Shown here piece by piece: positions 1 through 6,299 of a DNA stretch of 11,299 nt; the first letter of the stretch is position 1; every line of letters starts with the position of its first letter. Source of the stretch: Polaromonas sp. (GTDB taxonomy: Bacteria; Pseudomonadota; Gammaproteobacteria; Burkholderiales; Burkholderiaceae_C); contig JANYFF010000149.1 in assembly GCA_025362825.1 (NCBI GenBank), positions 1 through 11,299 of the forward strand, given 5' to 3'. The notes under the pieces are model-generated. The model made no database searches. It worked only from the letters and a program-made list of their open reading frames with translations, and was not told where the DNA came from. The position numbers and the translations under genes are program-made.

Positions 1-895
1 GTTTGCTGGTCAAACCCTCGCCGATCTTGCCGCCGCCATAGTTTTCACCGTAGGTAATCACTGGCCAGCCGTAATTGGCACCGGCTTTGGGCAGATTGAT
101 TTCGTCGCCCCCCTGCGGACCGTGCTCGTGCATCCACAAGACGCCATCAGGCGACAGCACCGCGCCCTGGGGGTTGCGGTGGCCATAGCTCCAGATTTCG
201 GGCAGCGCCCCGGCCCTGCCGACAAAAGGATTGTCTGGCGGCACAGAACCGTCTTTGTTGATGCGGATAATCTTGCCGTGGTGGTTGTCAAGTTTCTGGG
301 CATCGTCTTTGCGTGAAAACCGCTCGCCCAGGGTTAAGAACAGTTTGCCGTCGGCCTGGCCGCCCACGCCAGGCGCGCGGCTTTCAACGATGCGGCAGCC
401 GAAATGGGCTGTGCTGACGGTTTTGGGCTTCTGGCTGAAGATCACTCTGACATTCTCCAGCCGGGTGTTGTCGGCGCTCAGCGTGGCTCGCGCCAGCGCA
501 GTGCTGTTGGCATTGCTAGAGGCGGCCGGCTCTGAAAAGCAGAAATACAGACTGCGGTTAAAGGCAAAGTCCGCATCAAGGATGACGTCGAGCAAACCGC
601 CCTGCCCACCCGCTGCCACCGCCGGCAGCCCGGCAACCGGCGCACCAACCTCGCCCCCCGCCTCCACCACACGCAGCCGACCTGGCCGCTCGGTGACCAG
701 GAAACGCCCTTCGGGCAGAAAAGCCAGACCCCACGGGTTTTGCAGGTTGGATGCCACCACCTCAGGTTTGACACCCTGTGCAGCGGCGAGATTTACAAAA
801 AACCATGTCGCTATAAAAATAATAGCTACGCACGCCCGAGATACGGGGGCAGGAGGCCTGTATGGCACCTTAAAAGCAGTTTTTAAGGATTTCAT
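1..895 (-). CDS. PQQ-dependent aldose (sugar) dehydrogenase, YliI-like, 3' end outside window
   Basis: The reading frame is open from an ATG at 895 to the window edge and gives 298 residues. The family is usually near 370-400 residues, so roughly 80-100 C-terminal residues are missing. It belongs to the soluble glucose/sorbosone dehydrogenase beta-propeller family, which oxidises aldoses to lactones in the periplasm with PQQ as cofactor. Visible landmarks are NPWGLAFLPEG (53-63), QGGLLD (98-103), the HFG motif with the presumed catalytic base His164, GHRNPQG (238-244, PQQ-binding Arg/Asn/Gln), EHGPQGGDE (257-265) and NYGWPVITYG (274-283). The N terminus is a signal peptide with an unusually long basic n-region, a core around residues 22-36 and a likely AAA/Q cleavage after residue 39. 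A GGGAG lies 12 nt upstream of the ATG, so the start is plausible but not certain; a GTG at codon 10 is an alternative. It is divergent from the NlpC/P60 gene. The family is clear; the exact sugar is unknown. Confidence 0.88.
   Translation of the reverse strand, partial: MKSLKTAFKVPYRPPAPVSRACVAIIFIATWFFVNLAAAQGVKPEVVASNLQNPWGLAFLPEGRFLVTERPGRLRVVEAGGEVGAPVAGLPAVAAGGQGGLLDVILDADFAFNRSLYFCFSEPAASSNANSTALARATLSADNTRLENVRVIFSQKPKTVSTAHFGCRIVESRAPGVGGQADGKLFLTLGERFSRKDDAQKLDNHHGKIIRINKDGSVPPDNPFVGRAGALPEIWSYGHRNPQGAVLSPDGVLWMHEHGPQGGDEINLPKAGANYGWPVITYGENYGGGKIGEGLTSK
810..826 (-). repeat. GCTAT-N7-ATAGC palindrome inside the signal-peptide coding region
   Basis: The 5-bp arms GCTAT (810-814) and ATAGC (822-826) flank a 7-nt AT-rich loop. 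On the coding strand the element encodes part of the hydrophobic core (Ala-Ile-Ile-Phe-Ile-Ala) of the aldose dehydrogenase signal peptide. It matches the palindrome at 2055-2071 at 13 of 17 positions in the same orientation. From memory, this type of palindrome is widespread between genes in Comamonadaceae; that is recall, not a search result. Confidence 0.5.
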
Positions 896-935
896 GGCTG
901 ATTTTGACTCCCTTAGGGCGGTTTTCCGGCCGGAC

Positions 936-964
936 TTTACACAGTTACTTCGGAGGCTAATCAA
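936..964 (-). promoter_or_regulatory. Candidate sigma70 promoter for the aldose dehydrogenase
   Basis: On the minus strand TTGATT (959-964) and TGTAAA (936-941) are separated by 17 bp, with four of six matches in each box. Transcription would start near 929, about 34 nt before the ATG at 895. This is assigned by pattern only. Confidence 0.35.
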
Positions 965-1036
965 ACTGAAAATTTCACATTCCGATAAATCGTTACAAAT
1001 CAATCACTTGGAACGAACTTCAAGAAAGGTCATAGG

Positions 1037-1066
1037 TTGACGTAGGCGCATTCCTTCAAGTATCCT
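1037..1066 (+). promoter_or_regulatory. Candidate sigma70 promoter for the NlpC/P60 gene
   Basis: TTGACG (1037-1042) and TATCCT (1061-1066) are separated by 18 bp. The -35 box matches the consensus at five of six positions and the -10 box at four of six. The expected transcription start, about 7 nt after the -10 box, falls at 1073-1074. That is the A of the gene's ATG, so the transcript would be leaderless or nearly so. Confidence 0.5.
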
Positions 1067-1073
1067 GCGGTCC

Positions 1074-1721
1074 ATGCGTATCACAGCACCCCTCCTGGCC
1101 TTTTTGATTTTTGCGTCCGCCATGTTGTTTGCAGTCAGAGTCCATGCGGCTCCTGCAGGTTCCACTGATGAGCTCGATAAATTACTGGCCGACAAAGGCC
1201 TGATGACGCACATCGAGCGCGTTGGCCAGACGGTCAGCAACAAGGCGTCCGAGCTTGTGGTCAATGCCATGGGGTTTTTGGGCGTGCCATACCGCCGTGG
1301 CGGCAATTCTGCTGAAACCGGTTTTGACTGCAGCGGTTTTGTCCGCGCCATTTACCAGCAAAGCATTGGCCTGCTCCTGCCCCGCAAGGCCGAGCAGCAA
1401 GCCGCCGCCACCCAGAACATCGCCCGAAGCGACCTGCAACCGGGTGATCTGGTGTTTTTCAACACCATGCGCCGCGCCTTCAGCCATGTCGGCATTTACG
1501 TCGGCGAGGGCAAATTCATCCATTCTCCCAAGCCTGGCGCGGAAGTCCGCGTTGAAAACATGTCGGGATCTTACTGGAGCCGCCGCTTTGACGGTGCCCG
1601 CCGGGTAGCCGGCAAGGCCAACCCGCAAGAAGCCCTGGCAGCGCCGCAACAGGTCCAGGCCTCATCTGCAGACCTGCAGACGACTCAGAGCGTTGCTGCC
1701 CAATTGGCTGCCCCACGGTAA
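1074..1721 (+). CDS. Secreted NlpC/P60-family (C40) peptidase
   Basis: This 215-residue protein is probably a cell-wall endopeptidase that cuts peptide stems of peptidoglycan in the periplasm. Residues 1-26 form a signal peptide with a hydrophobic core (LLAFLIFASAMLFA) and likely cleavage near HAA/PAG. The NlpC/P60 domain covers about 55-180: VPYRRGGNS (71-79), catalytic Cys86 in GFDCSGFV, a conserved LQPGDLVFF (121-129), His138 in SHVGIYVG, and the third catalytic-site His150 in KFIHSP. The tail (about 181-215) is Ala/Gln-rich and low-complexity. There is no Shine-Dalgarno sequence before the ATG; the start is supported by the intact signal peptide and by the promoter placed directly upstream. 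It stands alone, divergent from the aldose dehydrogenase and convergent with the regulator. The family assignment is firm; the precise bond cut is not known. Confidence 0.93.
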   Translation: MRITAPLLAFLIFASAMLFAVRVHAAPAGSTDELDKLLADKGLMTHIERVGQTVSNKASELVVNAMGFLGVPYRRGGNSAETGFDCSGFVRAIYQQSIGLLLPRKAEQQAAATQNIARSDLQPGDLVFFNTMRRAFSHVGIYVGEGKFIHSPKPGAEVRVENMSGSYWSRRFDGARRVAGKANPQEALAAPQQVQASSADLQTTQSVAAQLAAPR

Positions 1722-1961
1722 ACAGCCGTCGGAAAGTCGAGACCAGACTACCGGTAAGGATCGGCTTGTGGGCTATCTCAGCTGAAAGCAACATTGGCTG
1801 CCAGCAGGAAACCGCACCTCCAGCAATTTGGTGAGCTGCTCCTCATTTGTTTCCACAAAGCTCGAAACCTGCTAACTCGAAACCGCCGCTTTGAGCGTGG
1901 TGCGTCTTGTGCTTTTCTTCTGGCATTTGAGATTTCCGGGCAACCAAAGCGCACGCCTGGC

Positions 1962-1990
1962 TGGTTAGCTTGAGGACTCAGCGCTAACCA
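1962..1990. repeat. Perfect 8-bp inverted repeat, possible bidirectional termination hairpin
   Basis: TGGTTAGC (1962-1969) pairs with GCTAACCA (1983-1990). The 13-nt loop contains a second imperfect palindrome, TGAG-GA-CTCA (1971-1980). It lies between convergent genes, where a terminator is expected, but no T run follows on either strand, so this is not a standard intrinsic terminator. Confidence 0.4.
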
Positions 1991-2054
1991 TCCAATAAAC
2001 CACCTCTGTGTTGAACCTGGATTAGAGTTTGCCCAGCGAAAACGGGTGCCTCTA

Positions 2055-2071
2055 GCTATACGTTTAATAGC
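2055..2071 (-). repeat. GCTAT-N7-ATAGC palindrome just after the regulator gene
   Basis: GCTAT (2055-2059) and ATAGC (2067-2071) flank a 7-nt loop. The element starts 12 bp beyond the stop of the FadR/GntR-type gene. It has the same size and orientation as the copy at 810-826 and matches it at 13 of 17 positions. It may act as a 3'-end hairpin for the long leftward transcript, but no T run follows. Confidence 0.45.
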
Positions 2072-2082
2072 AAGCGGGGTTT

Positions 2083-2826
2083 TCAGGCGATTTTCAAGAG
2101 GGGCGCCGGCTGGCTGAGCCGGGGCAGGCGCCGGCGTGACGACAAGACCTCTTCAATATCGTTGCGCGCCCCGTCTATCAATTGCTGGATGGCTTTTTCT
2201 GCCCGGTCAGCGTCATGCGCAATCACGGCATCAAGTACTTCACGGTGCATGGGCAGCGAGGTCATAGGGCCATTTTTGCGGCGTGTTGAAATCTCGAAGC
2301 TGGTCCGCAGCAATGCGCCGAGGGCTTTGCTCATCTGCACCAGCATGCGGTTGCGCGACGCACGCAACAGGCCCTGGTGAAAGCGCAGGTCAAAGGTTAC
2401 GTAGTCCCCGCCCTCTTCCACGGCTCGCTTCATGCCGACGTAGGCCAGCTCGATTTCATCAATGTCCTGCTGCGTTGCGCGCACGGCAGCCAGACGCATG
2501 GCGGCTGGCTCCACCACCCTGCGCAAGTCCTGCAGGTCGCGCAAAAATTCGGGCGTCAGGCCGGCTTTGGACTGCCAGATGATGACGTCCGGATCAAACC
2601 AGTTCCAGTGGTCTTCAGACAGCACGCGGGTACCCACCTTGGGGCCGGTAGTGATCAGCCCCTTGGCAATCAGCGACTTAACGGCCTCGCGAACAACGGT
2701 ACGGCTGACGCCGAGTTCCTCACACAGCATGGGTTCTGGCGGCAGCGAACTGCCTGCAACATAGCGGCCTGCGACGATGGCTTCGCCGAGGTGGTCAACC
2801 GTGTTGCCGTGAACGTTTTTGATCAT
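2083..2826 (-). CDS. FadR/GntR-family transcriptional regulator, DgoR-like
   Basis: This 247-residue protein has the usual length for the subfamily. An N-terminal winged helix-turn-helix (about 8-68) contains LPPEPMLCEELGVSRTVVREAVKSL, then a GLITTGPKVGTRV wing. A DWNW-like segment (HWNWFDPDVIIW, 73-84) is typical of DgoR and other sugar-acid repressors. The C-terminal FCD ligand domain (about 95-230) keeps Asp146, His150 and His194 as likely metal or ligand contacts. The place where many FCD domains carry a further His appears to be Leu216, so metal binding may be altered. It is the last gene of the leftward set, 24 bp after the cupin, and lacks a clear ribosome-binding site. It probably represses the locus through the operator-like site at 10645-10657 until a sugar acid binds. 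Effector identity is inferred from context only. Confidence 0.9.
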   Translation of the reverse strand: MIKNVHGNTVDHLGEAIVAGRYVAGSSLPPEPMLCEELGVSRTVVREAVKSLIAKGLITTGPKVGTRVLSEDHWNWFDPDVIIWQSKAGLTPEFLRDLQDLRRVVEPAAMRLAAVRATQQDIDEIELAYVGMKRAVEEGGDYVTFDLRFHQGLLRASRNRMLVQMSKALGALLRTSFEISTRRKNGPMTSLPMHREVLDAVIAHDADRAEKAIQQLIDGARNDIEEVLSSRRRLPRLSQPAPLLKIA

Positions 2827-2853
2827 ATAAAGGCGTTCATCAGCCGCGCATCA
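2823..2853 (-). promoter_or_regulatory. Chain of overlapping stop/start codons linking cupin and regulator
   Basis: The cupin stop forms TGATG (2853-2849), whose ATG opens a micro-frame Met-Arg-Gly-stop. That stop again forms TGATG (2842-2838), opening a micro-frame Met-Asn-Ala-Phe-Ile-stop. The second stop overlaps the regulator ATG as ATGA (2826-2823). No good Shine-Dalgarno sequence precedes the regulator, so ribosomes could reach it by repeated termination and restart. The codons are seen directly; the function is inferred. Confidence 0.45.
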
Positions 2854-3234
2854 CCCGCGCACAAAGAGCGTCACCAGCGGATCGCTGCCGGCCTGGCAGC
2901 TCCAGTGACCATGCACCGCAGGGTCAAAGCTTGCGCCTTCGGGCAGCGTGTCGGCCGAATAGAAATGCTCACCCGGTCCGAAAACCCGCGACATCCCACC
3001 CTGCAGGCCGATCTCCATCTGGCCGCCGAGGATGAACACCCACTGGTTGTGCGGCGAGCAATGGAACTGGCTGCGAAAGCCGACGGGGCTGTGGCGAAGC
3101 TGGTAACCGCCCGAGGGCATCAGGGCCGACAGCATGGACTGCGGCGTCCCGCTGGGCAGGTCCACAGGCTCCTCCCTGAATTTCGCCCGGCCATCGGTAT
3201 CGGTAAAGAGAATCACTTTGTTGAAAACAGTCAC
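2851..3234 (-). CDS. Small cupin-domain protein, function unknown
   Basis: This 127-residue single-domain cupin is placed inside the sugar-acid operon. I start it at the GTG at 3234 because a GGAG lies 6 nt upstream. An in-frame ATG at 3303 would add 23 residues and overlap the upstream dehydrogenase by 14 bp. Cupin motif 1 is seen at about 53-71 (GFRSQFH-CSPH-NQWVFILGG) with His58 and His62, and Gln64 near the place of the usual Glu. Motif 2 is FGPGEHF (85-91) with His90. His108 and His110 follow. A metal site is plausible but not fully canonical. Such cupins may be sugar isomerases or lactone- or uronate-processing enzymes, or they may bind ligand only. Nothing in the sequence decides between these. 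It lies between the idonate dehydrogenase and the regulator. Confidence 0.82.
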   Translation of the reverse strand: MTVFNKVILFTDTDGRAKFREEPVDLPSGTPQSMLSALMPSGGYQLRHSPVGFRSQFHCSPHNQWVFILGGQMEIGLQGGMSRVFGPGEHFYSADTLPEGASFDPAVHGHWSCQAGSDPLVTLFVRG

Positions 3235-3244
3235 GTCTTGCTCC
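3235..3244 (-). promoter_or_regulatory. Ribosome-binding site that sets a GTG start for the cupin
   Basis: GGAG (3241-3244, minus strand) is followed by 6 nt and then GTG at 3234. The upstream in-frame ATG at 3303 lies within the coding end of the neighbouring dehydrogenase and its N-terminal extension is not cupin-like. Confidence 0.6.
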
Positions 3245-3289
3245 GCTCCATGGAATGAATTTTTGGGGTGGATTTGGTGGTCGGCAGCG

Positions 3290-4330
3290 TCAGGCAACGC
3301 CAAAGTCCAGCTGCACCTTCATGGCCCGACCCTTGTCACCAGCCAGCGTGAAAGCTTCGCTGGCCTTGTCAAAGGAAAGAATGTCGGAGATCACCGGCCT
3401 GCCATCGATCAGCCGCTGGTTGAGAAAGCTCACGGCCACGGCAAATTCAGAATGGAAACGGAAGGTGCCGCGCAGGTCAATCTCCTTGCCGACCAGCGTA
3501 TTCATCGGCAGCGAGATATTGCCGCCCAGGCCGACGGCCACAATCACGCCGCGTGGTGCCACAACATCGAGCCCGCCAAGCAGCGCGCGTTCGCTGCCCG
3601 AGGCTTCAAACATCACTTCAAAATAGCCTTTGCCAGCTGCATAAGGCGCAAGGCCATCCGTATCTTTTGCCAGGTTGATAGCCTTGTCTGCACCCATTTT
3701 CAGGGCGCAGGCCAGCGGCAATTCAGCAATGTCGGCAGCCACGATCTCGGCCGCACCCGCCCGGCGCAGGCCGGCAATCAACAACGCGCCTATAGGCCCG
3801 CAGCCCATGACCAGCACGCGCTTGCCAAAGACCGTACCGGCCCGTGTGATCGCGTGCAGTCCGACCGACAGCGGCTCGGCCAGCGCGGCTTCTGTTAGCG
3901 GCAAATCATCGGCCACCAGGTATGCCTGCGAGGCATCGATGACCAACATCTCGCGGAAAGCGCCCTGCACATGCGGAAAGCGCATCGCGCTGCCGTAAAA
4001 GCGCATGTCCAGGCAATGGTTGTGTTGCCCCAGTTGGCAGTATTTGCAGAGGCCGCAGGGCCGCGACGGAGACACGGCAATGCGCTGGCCGCGCAGGTAG
4101 CCGGAAACGCCGCTGCCTACTTCATTGACGATGCCTGATACCTCGTGGCCCAGCACCATCGGCTCCTTGATGCGAACGGTGCCAAAGCCGCCGTGCTGAA
4201 AGTAATGCAGATCAGAGCCGCAGATACCGCCAAAGGCCACGCGGACACGCAGTTGCCGCGGCCCTACAGGTTCTACGGCCTGCGAGTCAAAACGCAGGTC
4301 CAGGGGGGCATGGCAAACGATGGCGCGCAT
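3290..4330 (-). CDS. idnD: L-idonate 5-dehydrogenase, zinc-dependent medium-chain dehydrogenase
   Basis: This 346-residue cytoplasmic enzyme oxidises L-idonate to 5-keto-D-gluconate with NAD(P). It follows the E. coli IdnD pattern closely: GGICGSDLHYFQ (34-45), IKEPMVLGHEVSG (54-66), SPSRPCGLCKYC (87-98), DMRFYGSAMRFPHVQG (108-123), and near the end GTFRFHSEF and AGDKGRAMKVQL. Catalytic zinc ligands are Cys37, His62 and Glu63, with Glu152 nearby; structural zinc ligands are Cys92, Cys95, Cys98 and Cys106. The Rossmann motif GCGPIG is at 176-181, and Asp200 at the end of the second strand favours NAD over NADP. It follows idnO after 11 bp, and the two enzymes act in sequence. A related polyol or aldonate substrate cannot be excluded. 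Confidence 0.92.
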   Translation of the reverse strand: MRAIVCHAPLDLRFDSQAVEPVGPRQLRVRVAFGGICGSDLHYFQHGGFGTVRIKEPMVLGHEVSGIVNEVGSGVSGYLRGQRIAVSPSRPCGLCKYCQLGQHNHCLDMRFYGSAMRFPHVQGAFREMLVIDASQAYLVADDLPLTEAALAEPLSVGLHAITRAGTVFGKRVLVMGCGPIGALLIAGLRRAGAAEIVAADIAELPLACALKMGADKAINLAKDTDGLAPYAAGKGYFEVMFEASGSERALLGGLDVVAPRGVIVAVGLGGNISLPMNTLVGKEIDLRGTFRFHSEFAVAVSFLNQRLIDGRPVISDILSFDKASEAFTLAGDKGRAMKVQLDFGVA

Positions 4331-4341
4331 GGGTTTTCCAA

Positions 4342-5109
4342 TTAAAGCGTGGCAGTCACGCCGCCGTCTACATAGAGGACGTGGCCGTTGACAAAATTAG
4401 AAGCGTCGCTGGCCAGAAAAACCACAGCGCCACCCAGCTCGGCGACCTCGCCCCAGCGCCGGCTGGGCGTACGGCCTGTGAGCCAGGCACTGAAGGTTTC
4501 GTCGTTGACCAGCTTTTCGGTCAGCTCGGTCTTGAAATAACCAGGCCCAAGGCCGTTGACCTGTAGCCCATGCGGACCCCAGTCAATCGCCATGCCTTTG
4601 GTGAGCATTTTTACAGCGCCTTTGCTGGCCATATAGGGCGCGATATTGGGCCGCCCCATCTCACTTTGAACAGAACAGATATTGATGATCTTGCCGCGCT
4701 TGCGGGCAATCATCCTGCGGGCCACCGCCTGGCCCATCAGGAAAACGCTGTCAACATTGGTACGCATGATGCGGTGCCAGTCCCCTACGGCAAATTCGTC
4801 GAGCGGCCCGCGCAACTGCATGCCAGCGTTGTTGACCAGTATCTCAATCGGACCTATTGATGATTCAATGTCTTCGACGGCTGCCTGCACCGCAGCGGCC
4901 TGCGTCACATCAAAATCACGCGCATGCACAGACAGGCCTTCAGCACGCAGCAGATCAGCCGCCTCGGCGAGCTTTGCACTGTTGCGGCCATTGATCACCA
5001 CCGTCGCGCCGGCTTCACCCAGCGCGCGTGCCAGCGCAAAACCAATACCTGCTGATGAGCCGGTTACCAGCGCCAGCCGGCCATCCAGCCTAAAAGAATT
5101 AGCAGCCAT
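4342..5109 (-). CDS. idnO: 5-keto-D-gluconate 5-reductase (gluconate 5-dehydrogenase), SDR family
   Basis: This 255-residue short-chain dehydrogenase reversibly reduces 5-keto-D-gluconate to D-gluconate. The cofactor motif TGSSAGIG is at 16-23, NNAG at 93-96, and the catalytic residues are Asn118, Ser146, Tyr159 and Lys163. Segments that mark IdnO rather than a generic SDR are IINICSVQSEMGR (141-153), YMASKGAVKMLTKGM (159-173), VNGLGPGYFKTELTE (184-198), FSAWLTGRTPSRRWG (206-220) and the C-terminal FVNGHVLYVDGG. Asn40-Gly41-Arg42 after the second strand fits NADP(H) use. It starts 6 bp after the ABC ATPase stop and has only a weak ribosome-binding site, which suggests translational coupling. 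The product feeds the divergent dehydratase. Confidence 0.92.
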   Translation of the reverse strand: MAANSFRLDGRLALVTGSSAGIGFALARALGEAGATVVINGRNSAKLAEAADLLRAEGLSVHARDFDVTQAAAVQAAVEDIESSIGPIEILVNNAGMQLRGPLDEFAVGDWHRIMRTNVDSVFLMGQAVARRMIARKRGKIINICSVQSEMGRPNIAPYMASKGAVKMLTKGMAIDWGPHGLQVNGLGPGYFKTELTEKLVNDETFSAWLTGRTPSRRWGEVAELGGAVVFLASDASNFVNGHVLYVDGGVTATL

Positions 5110-5115
5110 GAGCGT

Positions 5116-6186
5116 CTACCCGAGTCGGCTGCCAGTGGCATCGTCAAACAGGTGTGCCTTGCCGGGTGCAATCTCAAGGTGGATGGTTTCGTCAGGCCGG
5201 GCGTTGGTTCGCCCGTGCATAACCACAATCATGCGCGTGTTACCGACCTCAAGCAGCAGTTCGGTTTCGGCGCCGGTGGGTTCGACCACAATCACTTTTG
5301 CCGGAATACCCTTGCCTGTAGAAGACACTGTGATGTCAGTGGGCCGCACACCATAGGCGACTGCATGACCGTCTAGAGCCTGTGCAAGGCTGACGACAGG
5401 CCAGCTATGGCCCTGCGCTTCAACCCAGCTGCGGCCGTCGGCGATACGCAGTACGCCTTTGATGACGTTCATCGAAGGTGAGCCTATAAACTGCGCAACA
5501 AATAAATTTCCGGGATGGTCGAACAGTTCCAGCGGCGTGCCGATCTGCTCGATGATGCCGTCGTGCATCACGACGATGCGGTCAGCCATGGTCATGGCCT
5601 CGATCTGGTCGTGTGTCACGTAAACCGTTGTTGTCTTCAGCCGCTGGTGCAGCGCCTTGATTTCAGCGCGCATGGCCACACGAAGTTTGGCATCCAGGTT
5701 GGACAAGGGCTCGTCAAAGAGAAACACCTTCGGGTCACGCACAATGGCGCGCCCCATGGCCACCCGCTGACGCTGGCCCCCGGAGAGTTCCCGCGGAAAG
5801 CGGTCGAGCAAAGGGTCGAGATTCAAGATGCGCGCAGCGTCTCCGACCCGCTGGTTAGTGAGCGTCGCATCAGCCTTGCGCAGCTTCAGGCTGAAAGCCA
5901 TGTTGTCGCGCACCGTCATGTGCGGGTAAAGCGCATAACTCTGGAAAACCATGGCAATGTCACGGTCCTTGGAGTCCAGGTCATTGATGAGCTTGCCGTC
6001 GATGGCGATCTCGCCACCGGTGATTTCTTCCAGGCCGGCCAGCATGCGCAGCAAGGTTGATTTACCGCAACCGGAAGGGCCCACCAGCACCACAAACTCG
6101 CCGTCTGCGATGTCGAAACTGATACTGTGGATGATCTTGACCTTGCCGAAAGACTTTTCGATCTTCTTGAATGAAACGGATGCCAT
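5116..6186 (-). CDS. CUT1 sugar ABC transporter ATPase (MalK/UgpC type)
   Basis: The 356-residue cytoplasmic ATPase energises the importer formed with the two permeases downstream on the map. The start is the ATG at 6186. The frame is open further upstream, but that sequence runs through a GC-rich repeat and into the permease end and does not look like protein. Motifs are Walker A GPSGCGKST (36-44), Q-loop Gln82, signature LSGGQRQR (134-141), Walker B VFLFDEP (154-160, Glu159) and H-loop His192. A MalK-like regulatory/TOBE domain covers about 235-356. Only a weak GAGA precedes the ATG. One MalK-type ATPase can serve more than one CUT1 system, but its position makes this importer the obvious partner. 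Substrate specificity comes from the binding protein. Confidence 0.95.
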   Translation of the reverse strand: MASVSFKKIEKSFGKVKIIHSISFDIADGEFVVLVGPSGCGKSTLLRMLAGLEEITGGEIAIDGKLINDLDSKDRDIAMVFQSYALYPHMTVRDNMAFSLKLRKADATLTNQRVGDAARILNLDPLLDRFPRELSGGQRQRVAMGRAIVRDPKVFLFDEPLSNLDAKLRVAMRAEIKALHQRLKTTTVYVTHDQIEAMTMADRIVVMHDGIIEQIGTPLELFDHPGNLFVAQFIGSPSMNVIKGVLRIADGRSWVEAQGHSWPVVSLAQALDGHAVAYGVRPTDITVSSTGKGIPAKVIVVEPTGAETELLLEVGNTRMIVVMHGRTNARPDETIHLEIAPGKAHLFDDATGSRLG

Positions 6187-6220
6187 GTTTATTTTCTCGT
6201 TAGTTTCCGACCACAGACGG

Positions 6221-6293
6221 CGCCGGGCCGCCCCAAGCCGGCTGAGCCCCCTTGGGGGGCAGTGCAGTACACGAAGTGACAAGCGTGGGGGCC
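6221..6293. repeat. GC-rich palindromic intergenic element between permease and ATPase genes
   Basis: The element fills most of the 113-bp gap. It has GCCCCC (6246-6251) pairing with GGGGGC (6255-6260) over a 3-nt loop. Alternatively CCCCAAG (6231-6237) can pair with CTTGGGG (6251-6257), and GCCGG (6222-6226) with CCGGC (6238-6242). I recognise the sequence type from memory as a dispersed Comamonadaceae repeat. A shorter relative lies at 8045-8078. It may form a stable mRNA hairpin that lowers expression of the genes after it. Confidence 0.6.
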
Positions 6294-6299
6294 ATATTT

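Larger units (their letters stand above)
1722..2082. other. Convergent intergenic spacer without a recognisable gene (361 bp)
   Basis: I found no convincing coding region or RNA gene here. It holds a 9-bp direct repeat CTCGAAACC (1861-1869 and 1876-1884), which lies between the arms CAAAGC (1856-1861) and GCTTTG (1888-1893). It also holds an 8-bp inverted repeat at 1962-1990 and a GCTAT/ATAGC palindrome at 2055-2071. Two converging genes end on either side, so transcription must stop here, yet neither strand shows a GC-rich hairpin followed by a T run. Termination may be Rho-dependent or may use one of these hairpins. Confidence 0.6.

Noticed and set aside
925..934. TCCGGCCGGA palindrome as an operator
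   Set aside because: A single short GC-rich palindrome with no second copy and no known match; chance is sufficient.
231..1040. Long plus-strand open frame opposite the aldose dehydrogenase
   Set aside because: It lies antisense to a gene with clear family motifs, and its translation is low-complexity (Arg/Ser/Pro/Ala-rich) with no recognisable domain.
1962..1990. Standard Rho-independent terminator
   Set aside because: The stem is perfect but only moderately GC-rich and no T run follows it on either strand; kept only as an inverted repeat.
1722..2082. A decayed gene or small RNA in the convergent spacer
   Set aside because: No frame gives protein-like sequence, and no promoter/terminator pair encloses a compact structured RNA.
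2377..3258. 293-codon plus-strand open frame across the regulator and cupin
   Set aside because: It is antisense to two well-supported genes, spans their junction and shows no domain; a by-product of GC-rich codon use.
3235..3303. Cupin start at the ATG at 3303
   Set aside because: It would overlap the dehydrogenase end by 14 bp and has no good ribosome-binding site, while GTG at 3234 has an ideal one.
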